Source: WJMB01 sp964581465 (lineage in GTDB: Bacteria; RBG-13-66-14). From it: DNA of 57,538 nt. Under the pieces are notes generated by a model. That model was not told the origin of the DNA. It did not search any database and saw only the letters and a list, made by a program, of their open reading frames with translations. The position numbers and the translations under genes were made by a program. Below, one piece after another: positions 24,460-33,524 of the stretch (within the stretch, counting starts at the first letter, position 1; every line of letters starts with the position of its first letter). The stretch spans positions 1 to 57,538 of the forward strand of contig CAZOOP010000022.1 in the NCBI GenBank assembly GCA_964581465.1, given 5' to 3'.

Positions 24460-24515
24460 CGGGGCGTTATCCGGCGGCTTTCCAGCACACCCTCCCAAAA
24501 GCGAGGTCAAACACG

Positions 24516-25106
24516 ATGAGCCTTGTTCCCATCGTCATAGAGCAGTCCGGCCGCACCGAGCGCGCCTACGATATCTACTCGCGTCTGCTCAAAGAGCACA
24601 TCATCTTCATCGGCACCCCCATAGACGACACCATCGCCAACCTGGTTATCGCCCAGTTGCTCTTCCTCGAGCAGGAAGACTCCAGCCGCGATATCGCCCT
24701 TTACATCAACTCCCCCGGTGGCTACGTCTCGGCGGGTCTGGCCATCTATGACACCATGCAGTTCGTCCGACCCGACATCGCCACCTACTGCATCGGCCAG
24801 GCGGCCAGCATGGCGGCGGTCCTCTCGGCCGGCGGCACCGAGGGCAAGCGCTACGCCCTACCCAACAGCATCCTGATGATCCACCAGCCCCTGGGCGGCT
24901 ACTCGGGCCAGGCCACCGATATCGAGATCCACGCCAACGAGATCCTGCGCCTTAAGGACCGTATGGCTCAGATCCTCTCCCACCATACCGGCCAGGACCT
25001 CGAAACCATCAAACGTGACACCGAGCGCGACAAGTTCATCCCCGCCCCCGAGGCTTTGGAGTACGGCCTGGTCGACAAGATCCTCGATAAGCGCGAGTTG
25101 GCCTAA
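24516..25106 (+). CDS. clpP: ATP-dependent Clp protease proteolytic subunit
   Basis: ClpP forms the two-ring, 14-subunit chamber that degrades proteins fed in by ClpX or ClpA/C. The 196-residue product has the catalytic triad Ser98 (GQAASMAAVL), His123 (MIHQPLGG) and Asp172 (RDTERDKFI), and the head-domain glycine loop SPGGYVSAG. There is only a short N-terminal extension before VPIVIEQSGRTERAYDIYSRLL, so little or no propeptide. Length and motifs are fully standard. GAGG lies upstream of the ATG. clpX follows 146 bases downstream with a promoter of its own. Confidence 0.98.
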   Translation: MSLVPIVIEQSGRTERAYDIYSRLLKEHIIFIGTPIDDTIANLVIAQLLFLEQEDSSRDIALYINSPGGYVSAGLAIYDTMQFVRPDIATYCIGQAASMAAVLSAGGTEGKRYALPNSILMIHQPLGGYSGQATDIEIHANEILRLKDRMAQILSHHTGQDLETIKRDTERDKFIPAPEALEYGLVDKILDKRELA

Positions 25107-25169
25107 TGGTATCGGGTTGAGGGCGGATGGACTATTTGCAGCGATGACCCAACCCGCCCTGCCTCAACC

Positions 25170-25199
25170 TTGCCCCAACGGGGTGTGGTGTGTTATACA
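25170..25199 (+). promoter_or_regulatory. Probable promoter of clpX
   Basis: TTGCCC (25170-25175), an 18-base spacer and TATACA (25194-25199), the latter also preceded by TGT. It lies about 55 bases before the clpX GTG. The 12-mer GCGATGACCCAA occurs on either side (25141-25152 and 25219-25230). A GGTTGAGG/CCTCAACC hairpin lies just upstream (25115-25169). Confidence 0.5.
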
Positions 25200-25252
25200 C
25201 ATTCCCTCACCCGCGTAAGCGATGACCCAAACAGCGACAGGACCGGTGCCCG

Positions 25253-26518
<1,266 letters not shown>

Positions 26519-26525
26519 GCGTATT

Positions 26526-26551
26526 GATGCCTTGACAGGATGCCTTGACAG
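26526..26551. repeat. Perfect 13-bp tandem duplication
   Basis: GATGCCTTGACAG occurs twice in direct succession between the clpX stop and its terminator hairpin. Confidence 0.9.
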
Positions 26552-26571
26552 ATTGATCAACAATCATCATA

Positions 26572-26601
26572 GAAAACTGCCTGCGTCTAAGGGCGGTTTT
26601 C
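26572..26601 (+). terminator. Terminator of clpX
   Basis: GAAAACTGCC (26572-26581) pairs with GGCGGTTTTC (26592-26601), 10 bp with one G-U pair. The lower stem is A/T-rich and supplies the T-run. Confidence 0.8.
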
Positions 26602-26711
26602 TATCATGGCCTCTGATTGTCGGAATATGTCAATCCGGGGTGGTATTATAACGTGTTCTCCGGATCGCAACGGTATGCATAATGGTTGAATCCCTAACCA
26701 CAGGAGGTATT

Positions 26712-27434
26712 GTGTCTGTATTGCAAAGGAAGCTGCCGATATTAACTGTACTGCTGATCCTGCTGTTGACCGGCTCCGCATCGGTCGGCCGCACGGCGAT
26801 TCCCTTCCCCGATGCTCAGCAGGTGACCGTCTGTGAAGTAATCGACGGTGATACCTTCAGCATCTATCCGCCCCTCTGGCTGGAGGGTGTCAATGCCGAC
26901 GACAACCATGACGGTGAAGGGCAGTATCTGCATACAGTTCGCTTGATCGGCATCAACACACCGGAGCGTTCGCGTCCGGGCCACGAGGAGGCCCGGGCCG
27001 CTCTGGAGGAGTTGTTGCCAACAGGCACCTTGGTCCAACTTGAGGCGGATATCGACGAGCGCGACGGATCGAATCCCTGGCGTTGGCTGGCTTATGCCCG
27101 TACGCTTAGTTGTGATGATGTCGGTGCCGCGATGCTGGCCACGGGCTGGGCCGTCGCCTGGCGCTATCTGCCCAACTGCGAGCGGGCCGATGAGTATCGG
27201 AGCTTGATGGCTGAAGCCTATACGGCGGGACGGGGCGTATTCGCTCCGGAACAGGACAAACCCATGGTCTATGTGGCCTCGGACGAGCAGGACTGCTATC
27301 ACTACGTGGATTGCGGTCACGCGCCCCGGATCACCGACGAGAACCTGATAGCCGTCTTTGACGCCCAGATGCTGGTCACGGCGGGCAAACTGCCCTGCAG
27401 TTTTTGTATTCCCGAAGACAAGGTCTGGGACTAA
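26712..27434 (+). CDS. Secreted staphylococcal-nuclease-like (thermonuclease) protein
   Basis: A 240-residue exported protein with a signal segment (about residues 8-27, LPILTVLLILLLTGSASVG) and the SNase fold: CEVIDGDTFSIYPP (the Asp-Gly-Asp calcium-site region), TVRLIGINTPERSRPGHEEARAAL (catalytic Arg and Glu region) and GWAVAWRYLPNC. An insertion, WLEGVNADDNHDGEGQ, sits between the first strands. The C-terminus carries cysteines (DEQDCYHYVDCGHAP, PCSFCIPED) that could bind metal or form disulfides and are not part of classic SNase. I start at GTG 26712, which has AGGAGG upstream; an ATG at 26682 is in frame but has no ribosome site. It could degrade extracellular DNA or RNA. Monocistronic. 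Confidence 0.87.
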   Translation: MSVLQRKLPILTVLLILLLTGSASVGRTAIPFPDAQQVTVCEVIDGDTFSIYPPLWLEGVNADDNHDGEGQYLHTVRLIGINTPERSRPGHEEARAALEELLPTGTLVQLEADIDERDGSNPWRWLAYARTLSCDDVGAAMLATGWAVAWRYLPNCERADEYRSLMAEAYTAGRGVFAPEQDKPMVYVASDEQDCYHYVDCGHAPRITDENLIAVFDAQMLVTAGKLPCSFCIPEDKVWD

Positions 27435-27464
27435 GTCGAGAACCAGTTGCGTATTGGTATCAAA

Positions 27465-27492
27465 GAACGCCGAGCCTTGCGGCCCGGCGTTC
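27465..27492. terminator. Bidirectional terminator between convergent genes
   Basis: GAACGCCGAGCC (27465-27476) and GGCCCGGCGTTC (27481-27492) pair with one mismatch around a TTGC loop. It lies 30 bases past the nuclease stop and 18 bases past the minus-strand lipoprotein stop. Confidence 0.8.
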
Positions 27493-27510
27493 TCGTTATT
27501 GAATGCCGAG

Positions 27511-29550
27511 CTACATCACCGCGTCGCGTTCTTCGGCGGCTCGGTGCTCATGCATCTTGCGGCGCAGCTCCTCGTTGCGGGTGTGTCGCAGGTAGCTGCG
27601 GATCAGGAAGATGATCACGCTCACCCCGATGATGATCAGGGCCAGGATCAGCACCACTCGGCCAAAGGCTCCCTCGGCCTTGCGGCCCTCGGGGCGCCAG
27701 GCGGCGTCGAGCTCGGGGGAGTCGAGCTTGCCGAGGAAGATCTCGCCGGTCTCCTCGGAGCGGGTCGGGTAGACGGTCAGGTTGTAGAGGCCGCTGCTGA
27801 GTGGTTCGGCGAGCAGCAACCATTCGCCGTCGGGCGAGGGTAGGGGCAGGCTTTCGCTGCGGGCGATCAGGCGGCGGCGCTCGGCGCCTTCGTCGAGGTT
27901 GTAGAGGTAGACGGCCGTGGGTCGGGGGCGGCCCTCGTCGTCGGTCTCCGGGGCGACCTGGACGATCTCTCCGGGGGCCGGGGCGACGGCGGGCGGTTCG
28001 AGTTCGACGCTCTTGATGCCCGCAGCGCGGTGAGCGGCTTCCTTGGGGAGCGGGTAGTCGACGAGTATCTCGGCCAGGGATCGCCGGGGGACCTCGTCGG
28101 GTGATTCGGTCGCTCCATCGGCTCCCTCCGGGGCGGTCGCTTCGGTGTCATCATTATCCTCGTCGTCGCCCTGTTCGCCGGATGTCGCGGCGGTTTCCGG
28201 AGGCGCGGCGCTTTCTTCGACGGCGTCCTCCAGCGCCGTCTCGACGGTCTCGGCCGGGGGTTCCTCGCCGGGCAGGCTCTTGCCCTCACCGGAGCTTGCG
28301 GCTTCGCTCGGCGGGGTTTCAACGGATGGAGCGTCGTCGATGGTCCCCTCGTCGTCCGCAGTTTCCGTGGCGTCGTCCGATTTCTCTTCGGCGGCCTCGA
28401 CGGCGGCGTCTTCCGGGGTCTCGTGGGTCTCTAGGGTTTCGTCGTCTTCGAGCGCCTCGGCATCCTCACCCTGCTGAACCAGCTCCAACTCCTCTAGGTC
28501 GATGGGCTCCAGCACGATCAGGGAGTTCTGATAGGGCAGCCAGGATACGGCCAGGGCCTCCTCGCTGATCAAACGCTGGCGGGCGTCCAGGTTCATCACG
28601 TGGAGCTGGTCGCGCTCGTTGATGTAGGCCAGCTCGTCGCCGACCCAGCTCCAGCAGAGGGTGTCGGCGGCCAAGCGATCCCAGGGCTCGCGGTGCTCCA
28701 GCAGCGGATCGCCGGAAGCGTGGAAGATGTTGACGTGAAACTCCCGGTCGTTCCGCTCCACCAGAAAGAAGCGCTCGCCCTGATGATCCCAGACGACCCG
28801 GTAGGTGTCGGTGCCGGTGCGGCATCGCTCGGAGCCGTCGAAGCTCATCAGGTAGGCGTCGCGGTCGATGTCGACGCAGATAAGGCGCTTGCCGCGCACC
28901 TGGCCCGAATAGTCCCGGGGGATGTGGTACTCCCGGCTCTCCTCGACCAGGCGGAAGACCCCGCCGCCGTCGGTGGCGGCGGCGCAAAGGGTGTCGTCGG
29001 AGCTGACGAAGAGAATCACGTCGTCGGCGACGAAATCCGGTCCGGCTACGGCGTTTGAGACCAGGAAGCGGCTGGTCATCCCCTCGAGGGCGAAGACCTT
29101 GAGGTCGCCCTCCTCGATGTAGGCCAGCATGTCGCCGGCGGAGTTCCACTGGGCCGACTGGACCCACTGGGCCACCTCGATTTGGCCGCCGCCGTCTTCG
29201 TCGAGGAGGATCAACTGGTTCTCGCGGTCCTTGATGTAGGCCACCATGCTCCCCGCCGCCGAGAACAGCGGCTGCGAGCGTGTCTTGACCTCGCCGGGGT
29301 CGTCCAGGCTGGTGTAGCACCAGAAACTGTCCGAGTAGGGCTTGTCGACCAGGTAGGCCAGGTGGCGTCCCGAGGGCGAGTAGACGAAATCGACCACGTC
29401 GTCGCGGTCGGTGAGTCGCTCGGCCTGGACGGTGTTCTGCTCCCAGCGGAAGACCTCGCCGTTGTCCAGGTAGGCGACCTGCTGGTCCCGCCCGCAGCCG
29501 ACAAGCAGGACCGGGATCAGGGCCAGGAGCGGAAGGATCGCTTTGCGCAT
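27511..29550 (-). CDS. Lipoprotein with WD40/TolB-like beta-propeller, acidic linker and C-terminal membrane helix
   Basis: A 679-residue protein. It has a lipoprotein signal with lipobox LVGC (Cys19). Residues about 25-350 form repeated short blades typical of TolB/WD40-like propellers (DFVYSPSGRHLAYLVD, PLFSAAGSMVAYIKD, SAQWNSAGDMLAYIEE). A low-complexity acidic stretch of roughly 140 residues follows (about 355-495, Glu/Asp/Ala/Thr/Ser). The propeller pattern then returns (LPLPSPDGEWLLLAEP), and a C-terminal membrane helix (GRVVLILALIIIGVSVIIFLI) precedes a basic tail. A lipid anchor and a second membrane span in one protein are unusual; the protein might bridge two membranes or loop back. 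It is last in a three-gene unit with the small membrane protein and the FemAB-like protein. No known name. Confidence 0.78.
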   Translation of the reverse strand: MRKAILPLLALIPVLLVGCGRDQQVAYLDNGEVFRWEQNTVQAERLTDRDDVVDFVYSPSGRHLAYLVDKPYSDSFWCYTSLDDPGEVKTRSQPLFSAAGSMVAYIKDRENQLILLDEDGGGQIEVAQWVQSAQWNSAGDMLAYIEEGDLKVFALEGMTSRFLVSNAVAGPDFVADDVILFVSSDDTLCAAATDGGGVFRLVEESREYHIPRDYSGQVRGKRLICVDIDRDAYLMSFDGSERCRTGTDTYRVVWDHQGERFFLVERNDREFHVNIFHASGDPLLEHREPWDRLAADTLCWSWVGDELAYINERDQLHVMNLDARQRLISEEALAVSWLPYQNSLIVLEPIDLEELELVQQGEDAEALEDDETLETHETPEDAAVEAAEEKSDDATETADDEGTIDDAPSVETPPSEAASSGEGKSLPGEEPPAETVETALEDAVEESAAPPETAATSGEQGDDEDNDDTEATAPEGADGATESPDEVPRRSLAEILVDYPLPKEAAHRAAGIKSVELEPPAVAPAPGEIVQVAPETDDEGRPRPTAVYLYNLDEGAERRRLIARSESLPLPSPDGEWLLLAEPLSSGLYNLTVYPTRSEETGEIFLGKLDSPELDAAWRPEGRKAEGAFGRVVLILALIIIGVSVIIFLIRSYLRHTRNEELRRKMHEHRAAEERDAVM

Positions 29551-29575
29551 CGGGGATCACCCCCTGGTCCGCAAC

Positions 29576-29815
29576 TCAGCGCGGACTGGTCAGCCGCTTG
29601 GCCAGAGCCCAGACGGCGTAGAAGGGAAGGTAGAGCATCAGCAGCGGCCAGGTTAGCACCTGGAGAACAGAAAGTTCCTGGAGCTGGTGCTTGCGCGCCG
29701 CGAAGGGCACCTGGTCGGCCACGCAGCCCAGCCAGAGATAGAAGCGGAAGATGTAGCGCCCCGCCACCATATAGAGGAAGACGGCGGCCAGGACGGCGAG
29801 GATGCGGATGATCAT
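29576..29815 (-). CDS. Small membrane protein of unknown function
   Basis: A 79-residue protein with two hydrophobic helices (residues 2-20 and about 48-68) and a positive C-terminus (ALAKRLTSPR). The start is the ATG at 29815 with GGAG 8 bases upstream; the longer frame to 29926 overlaps the FemAB-like gene. It lies 26 bases after that gene and 25 bases before the lipoprotein gene, so the three form an operon. No family recognised. Confidence 0.72.
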   Translation of the reverse strand: MIIRILAVLAAVFLYMVAGRYIFRFYLWLGCVADQVPFAARKHQLQELSVLQVLTWPLLMLYLPFYAVWALAKRLTSPR

Positions 29816-29841
29816 CGCGGTACTCCACCCAAGAGATGGGT

Positions 29842-30906
29842 TTAATCGAGGACGTCGGCGGTGCCGCCGCGGAGCAGCAGGTTGCGCGTTTTGCGGAACA
29901 GTGGCAGGCCGTGGCGCCAGAGCCAACCGCCCACCGGTGACAGCGAGCGCTCATAGGGTCCGCAGAAGACCGTATGCTCGCCGCCGAAGCCTTTCTTGAA
30001 CTGGTAGACGCCCCAGAGCGGGTGGCCCTTGACGGGCTCCACCGGGGCGCCCCAGAAGTCGTAGAGGGAGCAGCCGCGCTCGCGTGCCCGCAGGATGGCG
30101 CGCCATTGCAAATACTGGGTGCCCTTGTGCTTGGCGTGGCGGCGGCTCGAGGCGCCGTAAACGTAGAAGGCGTTGCTTCCGGCGTAGAGCAGAAAGACCC
30201 CGGCGACGGGCTCGCCGTCGTAGTAAGCCAGCAACACATCGGACCCCGCCGGGCCGAAGAGGCGTTGGACCCGGCGGTAGTACTCGCGCTGGTGGGCCAG
30301 GAAGCGCTGACGTTCCGTGGTCTCGTCGAGGAGTTCGCTGAAGGCGTCCACCCCGTCGCGGCTGTTGACCAGACGCACCTCGACGCCGCGGCGTTTGGCC
30401 AGACGGACGTTGTAGCGGGTGCGGCGCTCCATCGCCGCCATCAGCTCCTCGGGTTCCGGGCTCAGGTCGAGCAGCAGGGTCCCCCGGGGCTGGATGCTCT
30501 GTTTACCGCGAGCGAAGCCCCGTCGCCGCAGGGCGCGCTCGCAGACCGCGTCGTCGATCAGCCGGGGCTCCAGGGTCAGGGCGGCCCCCCGCCTGAGGAA
30601 GGGCTGGGCGAAGAGGGCCTCCAGCCAGGCCGTCAGTCCCGATGCGTCGCCGGGCTCCAGCGCCGGTCCGTAGGGGCAGTAGAGCCAGTTCCAGCCGGTC
30701 AGCGGCAGGCGACGTCGCAGGACCTGGCCCAGCACCCGGGGCCGTTCGCCGTCGTAAAGGCCCAGGCGCAGGGCGTCGTAACCGTAGGCGACCTTCAGCC
30801 TGGCCCAGGCCGTCAATTGTCCCGGCGAGGCCGTGGAGAGTCTGGCCAGGTCTTCGTCCCAGCTCGGCGGATCGATTCGGATGCACTTGGGGTTCTTCTC
30901 GGGCAC
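29842..30906 (-). CDS. FemAB/MurM-like peptidoglycan-bridge-type acyltransferase
   Basis: A 354-residue protein with the double-GNAT fold of the FemAB family, which transfers amino acids from aminoacyl-tRNA to peptidoglycan precursors or, in Gram-negative relatives, adds amino acids to other envelope molecules. The family landmarks are visible: an N-terminal GNAT half (WLYCPYGPALEP, RRTRYNVRLAKRRGVEVR), the second half with DVLLAYYDGEPVAGVFLLYAGSNAFYVYGAS, then LQWRAILRARERGCSLYDFWG and the diagnostic HPLWGVYQFKKGFGGE. No coiled-coil arm is evident. GTG at 30906 is taken as start because no better one is visible; it lacks a clear ribosome site. It is first in an operon with the small membrane protein and lipoprotein, consistent with an envelope role. 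Confidence 0.87.
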   Translation of the reverse strand: MPEKNPKCIRIDPPSWDEDLARLSTASPGQLTAWARLKVAYGYDALRLGLYDGERPRVLGQVLRRRLPLTGWNWLYCPYGPALEPGDASGLTAWLEALFAQPFLRRGAALTLEPRLIDDAVCERALRRRGFARGKQSIQPRGTLLLDLSPEPEELMAAMERRTRYNVRLAKRRGVEVRLVNSRDGVDAFSELLDETTERQRFLAHQREYYRRVQRLFGPAGSDVLLAYYDGEPVAGVFLLYAGSNAFYVYGASSRRHAKHKGTQYLQWRAILRARERGCSLYDFWGAPVEPVKGHPLWGVYQFKKGFGGEHTVFCGPYERSLSPVGGWLWRHGLPLFRKTRNLLLRGGTADVLD

Positions 30907-31816
30907 GGGGTTAGTATCCGGGGTTGGGGAGGGGCTTCGCCGGCTGGAAAGGTCTTGCGCCTCACCACCGGCTGGCTGGTGAGGGATCTGCCTGGCGGAT
31001 CGCTGATCGGCTTGCCGCGCGGTTGGATCACAATGCTCGCGGCAGCTTGATCAACGGCTCAGCAGCGATAAGTAAGCAGCATCATCTTTAGTGTAAGTCT
31101 TATATTGTCAAAAAGTAAGGGATCATCAAAAGATTCAGGACCAGCTTTTGTAACCATAGAAAGCTGCATCGAGGAGGGATCCTCGAAAAATACTCGACGC
31201 AAGTAATCGATTCGTGAGTGCGGTTGGCTTTGATAGGTTCTAAATCAAGCGATAGCCTGATGTTAGCATATCGTGCTCAATCAACGTTATAGCTTTGTGA
31301 GCGTATACACTGTCCTTATCGTGATAGTATCAGCTTATAATAGAGCTATGCCCGGCAGGTATCCCTCACAAGACGTGCGGCCGTACAGTGGCGGTTAATA
31401 CGGGCCTGATCTTCAGCCAGGCTTGATGTCAGCACACTAGTATCCGCCCTGAAAGCAGATCGCCACTGACTCCTAAGTGTCAAAAAAACAAGTAACAGGG
31501 GTATGCTGGATGAACACTCGGTATGTAAATGCATCTCAGGGGTGTGAGGAACGTACTTGTGAGCCGATCCCCATCAGCCTGATTTGGTCCGAACACGGTA
31601 TACGATCCCAAAAGGATAGCTATCCCCCGCAGCCTGAGTCGCTTCGGTGAGCTGTGCCGCGCCGTTGCCGAATCGGGGCCTCCCCGACCCGGGCAGCCCA
31701 GCCGAACGGCGTGCGTCGCTGCCGTCTGTCCGCGGAGAATGCAAAGACAGCCTGACTGGCAGGCCGCGACGATGAGGGTAAAGCTTGGTTATTGTAACAC
31801 GGCGGCGCCGTTTTCA
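30907..31816. other. Gene-free AT-richer intergenic stretch
   Basis: About 900 bases with no credible gene on either strand. A TCGAGGA/TCCTCGA hairpin (31169-31186) lies next to AAAAA but has no T-tract in either reading. The 24-bp motif described separately is at 31586-31609. No tRNA or known RNA was recognised. Confidence 0.6.
31586..31609 (+). repeat. 24-bp intergenic motif, site 1
   Basis: It begins GGTCCGAACACGG and ends GATCCC. It matches sites at 55361-55384 (22 of 24) and, on the minus strand, 56897-56920 (22 of 24). The 14 bases upstream, including CAGCCTGATTT, also resemble the minus strand at 55080-55100. Confidence 0.75.
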
Positions 31817-32971
31817 TCAGGCCGGAGCGGGTGGGCGGCCGTCGTCGCCGTTGGCTTCCCCGTCGTTCTGCGCGGGGTGGCGCGGCAGGTGGACGGTGAA
31901 GGTGGCGCCCTCGCCCGGGGTGCTTTCCAGGTCGATACTGCCCTGATGCAGATCGACGATGCTCTTGGTGATGAACAGCCCCAGACCGGTGCCCTCGACC
32001 TTGCGATCTACGCGGGAATACTTCTCGAAGATACTCTGCTGTTTCTCGGGCTCGATGCCCGGTCCGGAGTCGCTGACGCTGAACCAGATCCAGTCATCGT
32101 CATAGCCGCTGGTGATGCCGATGTGCCCGCCCAGGGGGGTGAACTTGATGGCGTTGGAGATCAGGTTGTTGACCACGCGCTCGATCTGCAGCGGGTCGCA
32201 CTCCACGGAGGGGATGTCCGAATCCAGTCCGAGCTCCAGCTTGATCTTCTTGATCTCCATCTGGGCCTGGACGCTGTCGGCGAGGTGTTGCAGCAGGTTG
32301 TTGAGTTGCAGGCTCTGCTTCTCCAGCTTGAGCCCCTCGGCGGAGATCTTGTTGACCACCAGGAAGTCGTTGATCAGGTCGAGCAGGCGCTCGGCGTTGG
32401 TGTTGATCCCCTTGAGCGGCGGTTGCATCGCCTCGACGACCTCGCCGTAGGCTCCGGAAAGCAGCAGCGAGCAGTAGCCGATGATCGAGGTCAGCGGGTT
32501 CTTCAGGTCGTGGGTGATCATCGAGATGAACTCGTCGTTGAGCCGCTGGATGCGCAGTTTGTCGAGGGCCTTCTCGACGGTCAGCTTGAAGATGTCGAAA
32601 TCGAAGGGCTTGGTGAGGTAGTCGTAGGCGCCGCCGCGCAGGGCCTCGATGGAGGAGCGCATCGACGAGTAGCCGGTGATGACGATGACCAAGGTTTGAG
32701 GCAGGTTGCGGCGGACGTAGGAGAGTACCTCGAAGCCGTCGACCTTGGGCATCATCAGGTCGACGATAACCAGGGAGAAGCGCTGCTCCTTGAGGATCTC
32801 GATGCCCTCGGCGCCGTCGCCGGCGGTAACGACCCGGTAGCCTTCTTTCTCGAGAAGGATGCGGATCGATTCGCACATCCGGCGCTCGTCGTCGATGACC
32901 AGGATGCGCTCCACCGTCGGCGCCACGCGCCGCACACGCTTGTTGTAGGTCTGTTGTACATCCATCGACAT
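31817..32971 (-). CDS. Receiver-histidine kinase hybrid (REC-HisKA-HATPase)
   Basis: A 384-residue soluble signalling protein. It has an N-terminal receiver domain (residues about 22-138) with acidic pair Asp27-Asp28, phospho-acceptor Asp71 (VIVDLMMPK), Thr/Ser switch (VITGYSS) and Lys121. The histidine kinase part follows: His154 in SMITHDLKNP, N-box NNLISNAIKF, G1 box SDSGPGIEP and G2 VEGTGLGLFI. There is no membrane segment and no sensor domain, so it probably takes its input as phosphate on the receiver. The start is unclear: the frame is open to a TTG at 33136, and ATGs at 33037, 32971 and 32965 are possible. I prefer 32971, which starts just before the receiver. It lies directly downstream of the giant kinase on the same strand. 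Confidence 0.88.
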   Translation of the reverse strand: MSMDVQQTYNKRVRRVAPTVERILVIDDERRMCESIRILLEKEGYRVVTAGDGAEGIEILKEQRFSLVIVDLMMPKVDGFEVLSYVRRNLPQTLVIVITGYSSMRSSIEALRGGAYDYLTKPFDFDIFKLTVEKALDKLRIQRLNDEFISMITHDLKNPLTSIIGYCSLLLSGAYGEVVEAMQPPLKGINTNAERLLDLINDFLVVNKISAEGLKLEKQSLQLNNLLQHLADSVQAQMEIKKIKLELGLDSDIPSVECDPLQIERVVNNLISNAIKFTPLGGHIGITSGYDDDWIWFSVSDSGPGIEPEKQQSIFEKYSRVDRKVEGTGLGLFITKSIVDLHQGSIDLESTPGEGATFTVHLPRHPAQNDGEANGDDGRPPAPA

Positions 32972-33524
32972 CGCCAGTCGGTTTGCCTCTTGAACGGTTG
33001 CACCTGTTGGGCCGGCCGGAGGGTTGTGACCGGTCATTGAAGGGTTGCCGGGGAACAAGACCGGATCCGCTTCGCCAGGTCCGGGGTGAGTATCCCGCCA
33101 CACCCATACTACGTCGTCTACTACGTCGTCTTTCAACCTTTGAACATTAACAAGTATAGACGAAAGATGACAAGGTTAAAAGTGCGCTTCACTGTGAGTG
33201 GCCCGCCGGTGAGGTTGGATAATCTCACTTGATGTTTCAAGGTCGCCGTCAGCCCGACGGTGGCTGTCTTCGGCCGGCCCGATAGGAGGTTGATAGTCCG
33301 AGACCCGGCAACGGGGCGGCGGTCGGCAATCAGATATTCTTGACGAGCTGGCGTCGGGATTGCCTCGGTCAGCCAACGTGCTAGCCGTCTATCGCACCCC
33401 GCTCGTCGTCCTGCAAGCTGATGCGGCTCGATGGATTATCGAAGTCGGTCCAGGTTCCGCTTATGTCTCGTCCTCGATTATACTGACTCAGGGGGCAAGT
33501 TGTAGCCAGCGCGGTGATCCGGGG
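32972..33524. other. Spacer between the giant kinase and the receiver-kinase gene
   Basis: About 550 bases. It holds a minus-strand TATACT box (33153-33158), a possible -10 for the receiver-kinase gene with no good -35, and a 12-bp tandem duplication at 33107-33130. If the receiver-kinase gene starts upstream of 32971, its first codons also lie here. No other gene is visible. Confidence 0.5.
33107..33130. repeat. Perfect 12-bp tandem duplication
   Basis: TACTACGTCGTC occurs twice in succession (33107-33118 and 33119-33130), immediately downstream of the likely transcription start of the receiver-kinase gene. Confidence 0.9.

Noticed and set aside
31169..31190. Hairpin TCGAGGA/TCCTCGA next to AAAAA as a terminator
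   Set aside because: In neither orientation does a T-run follow the stem, and no gene ends nearby.
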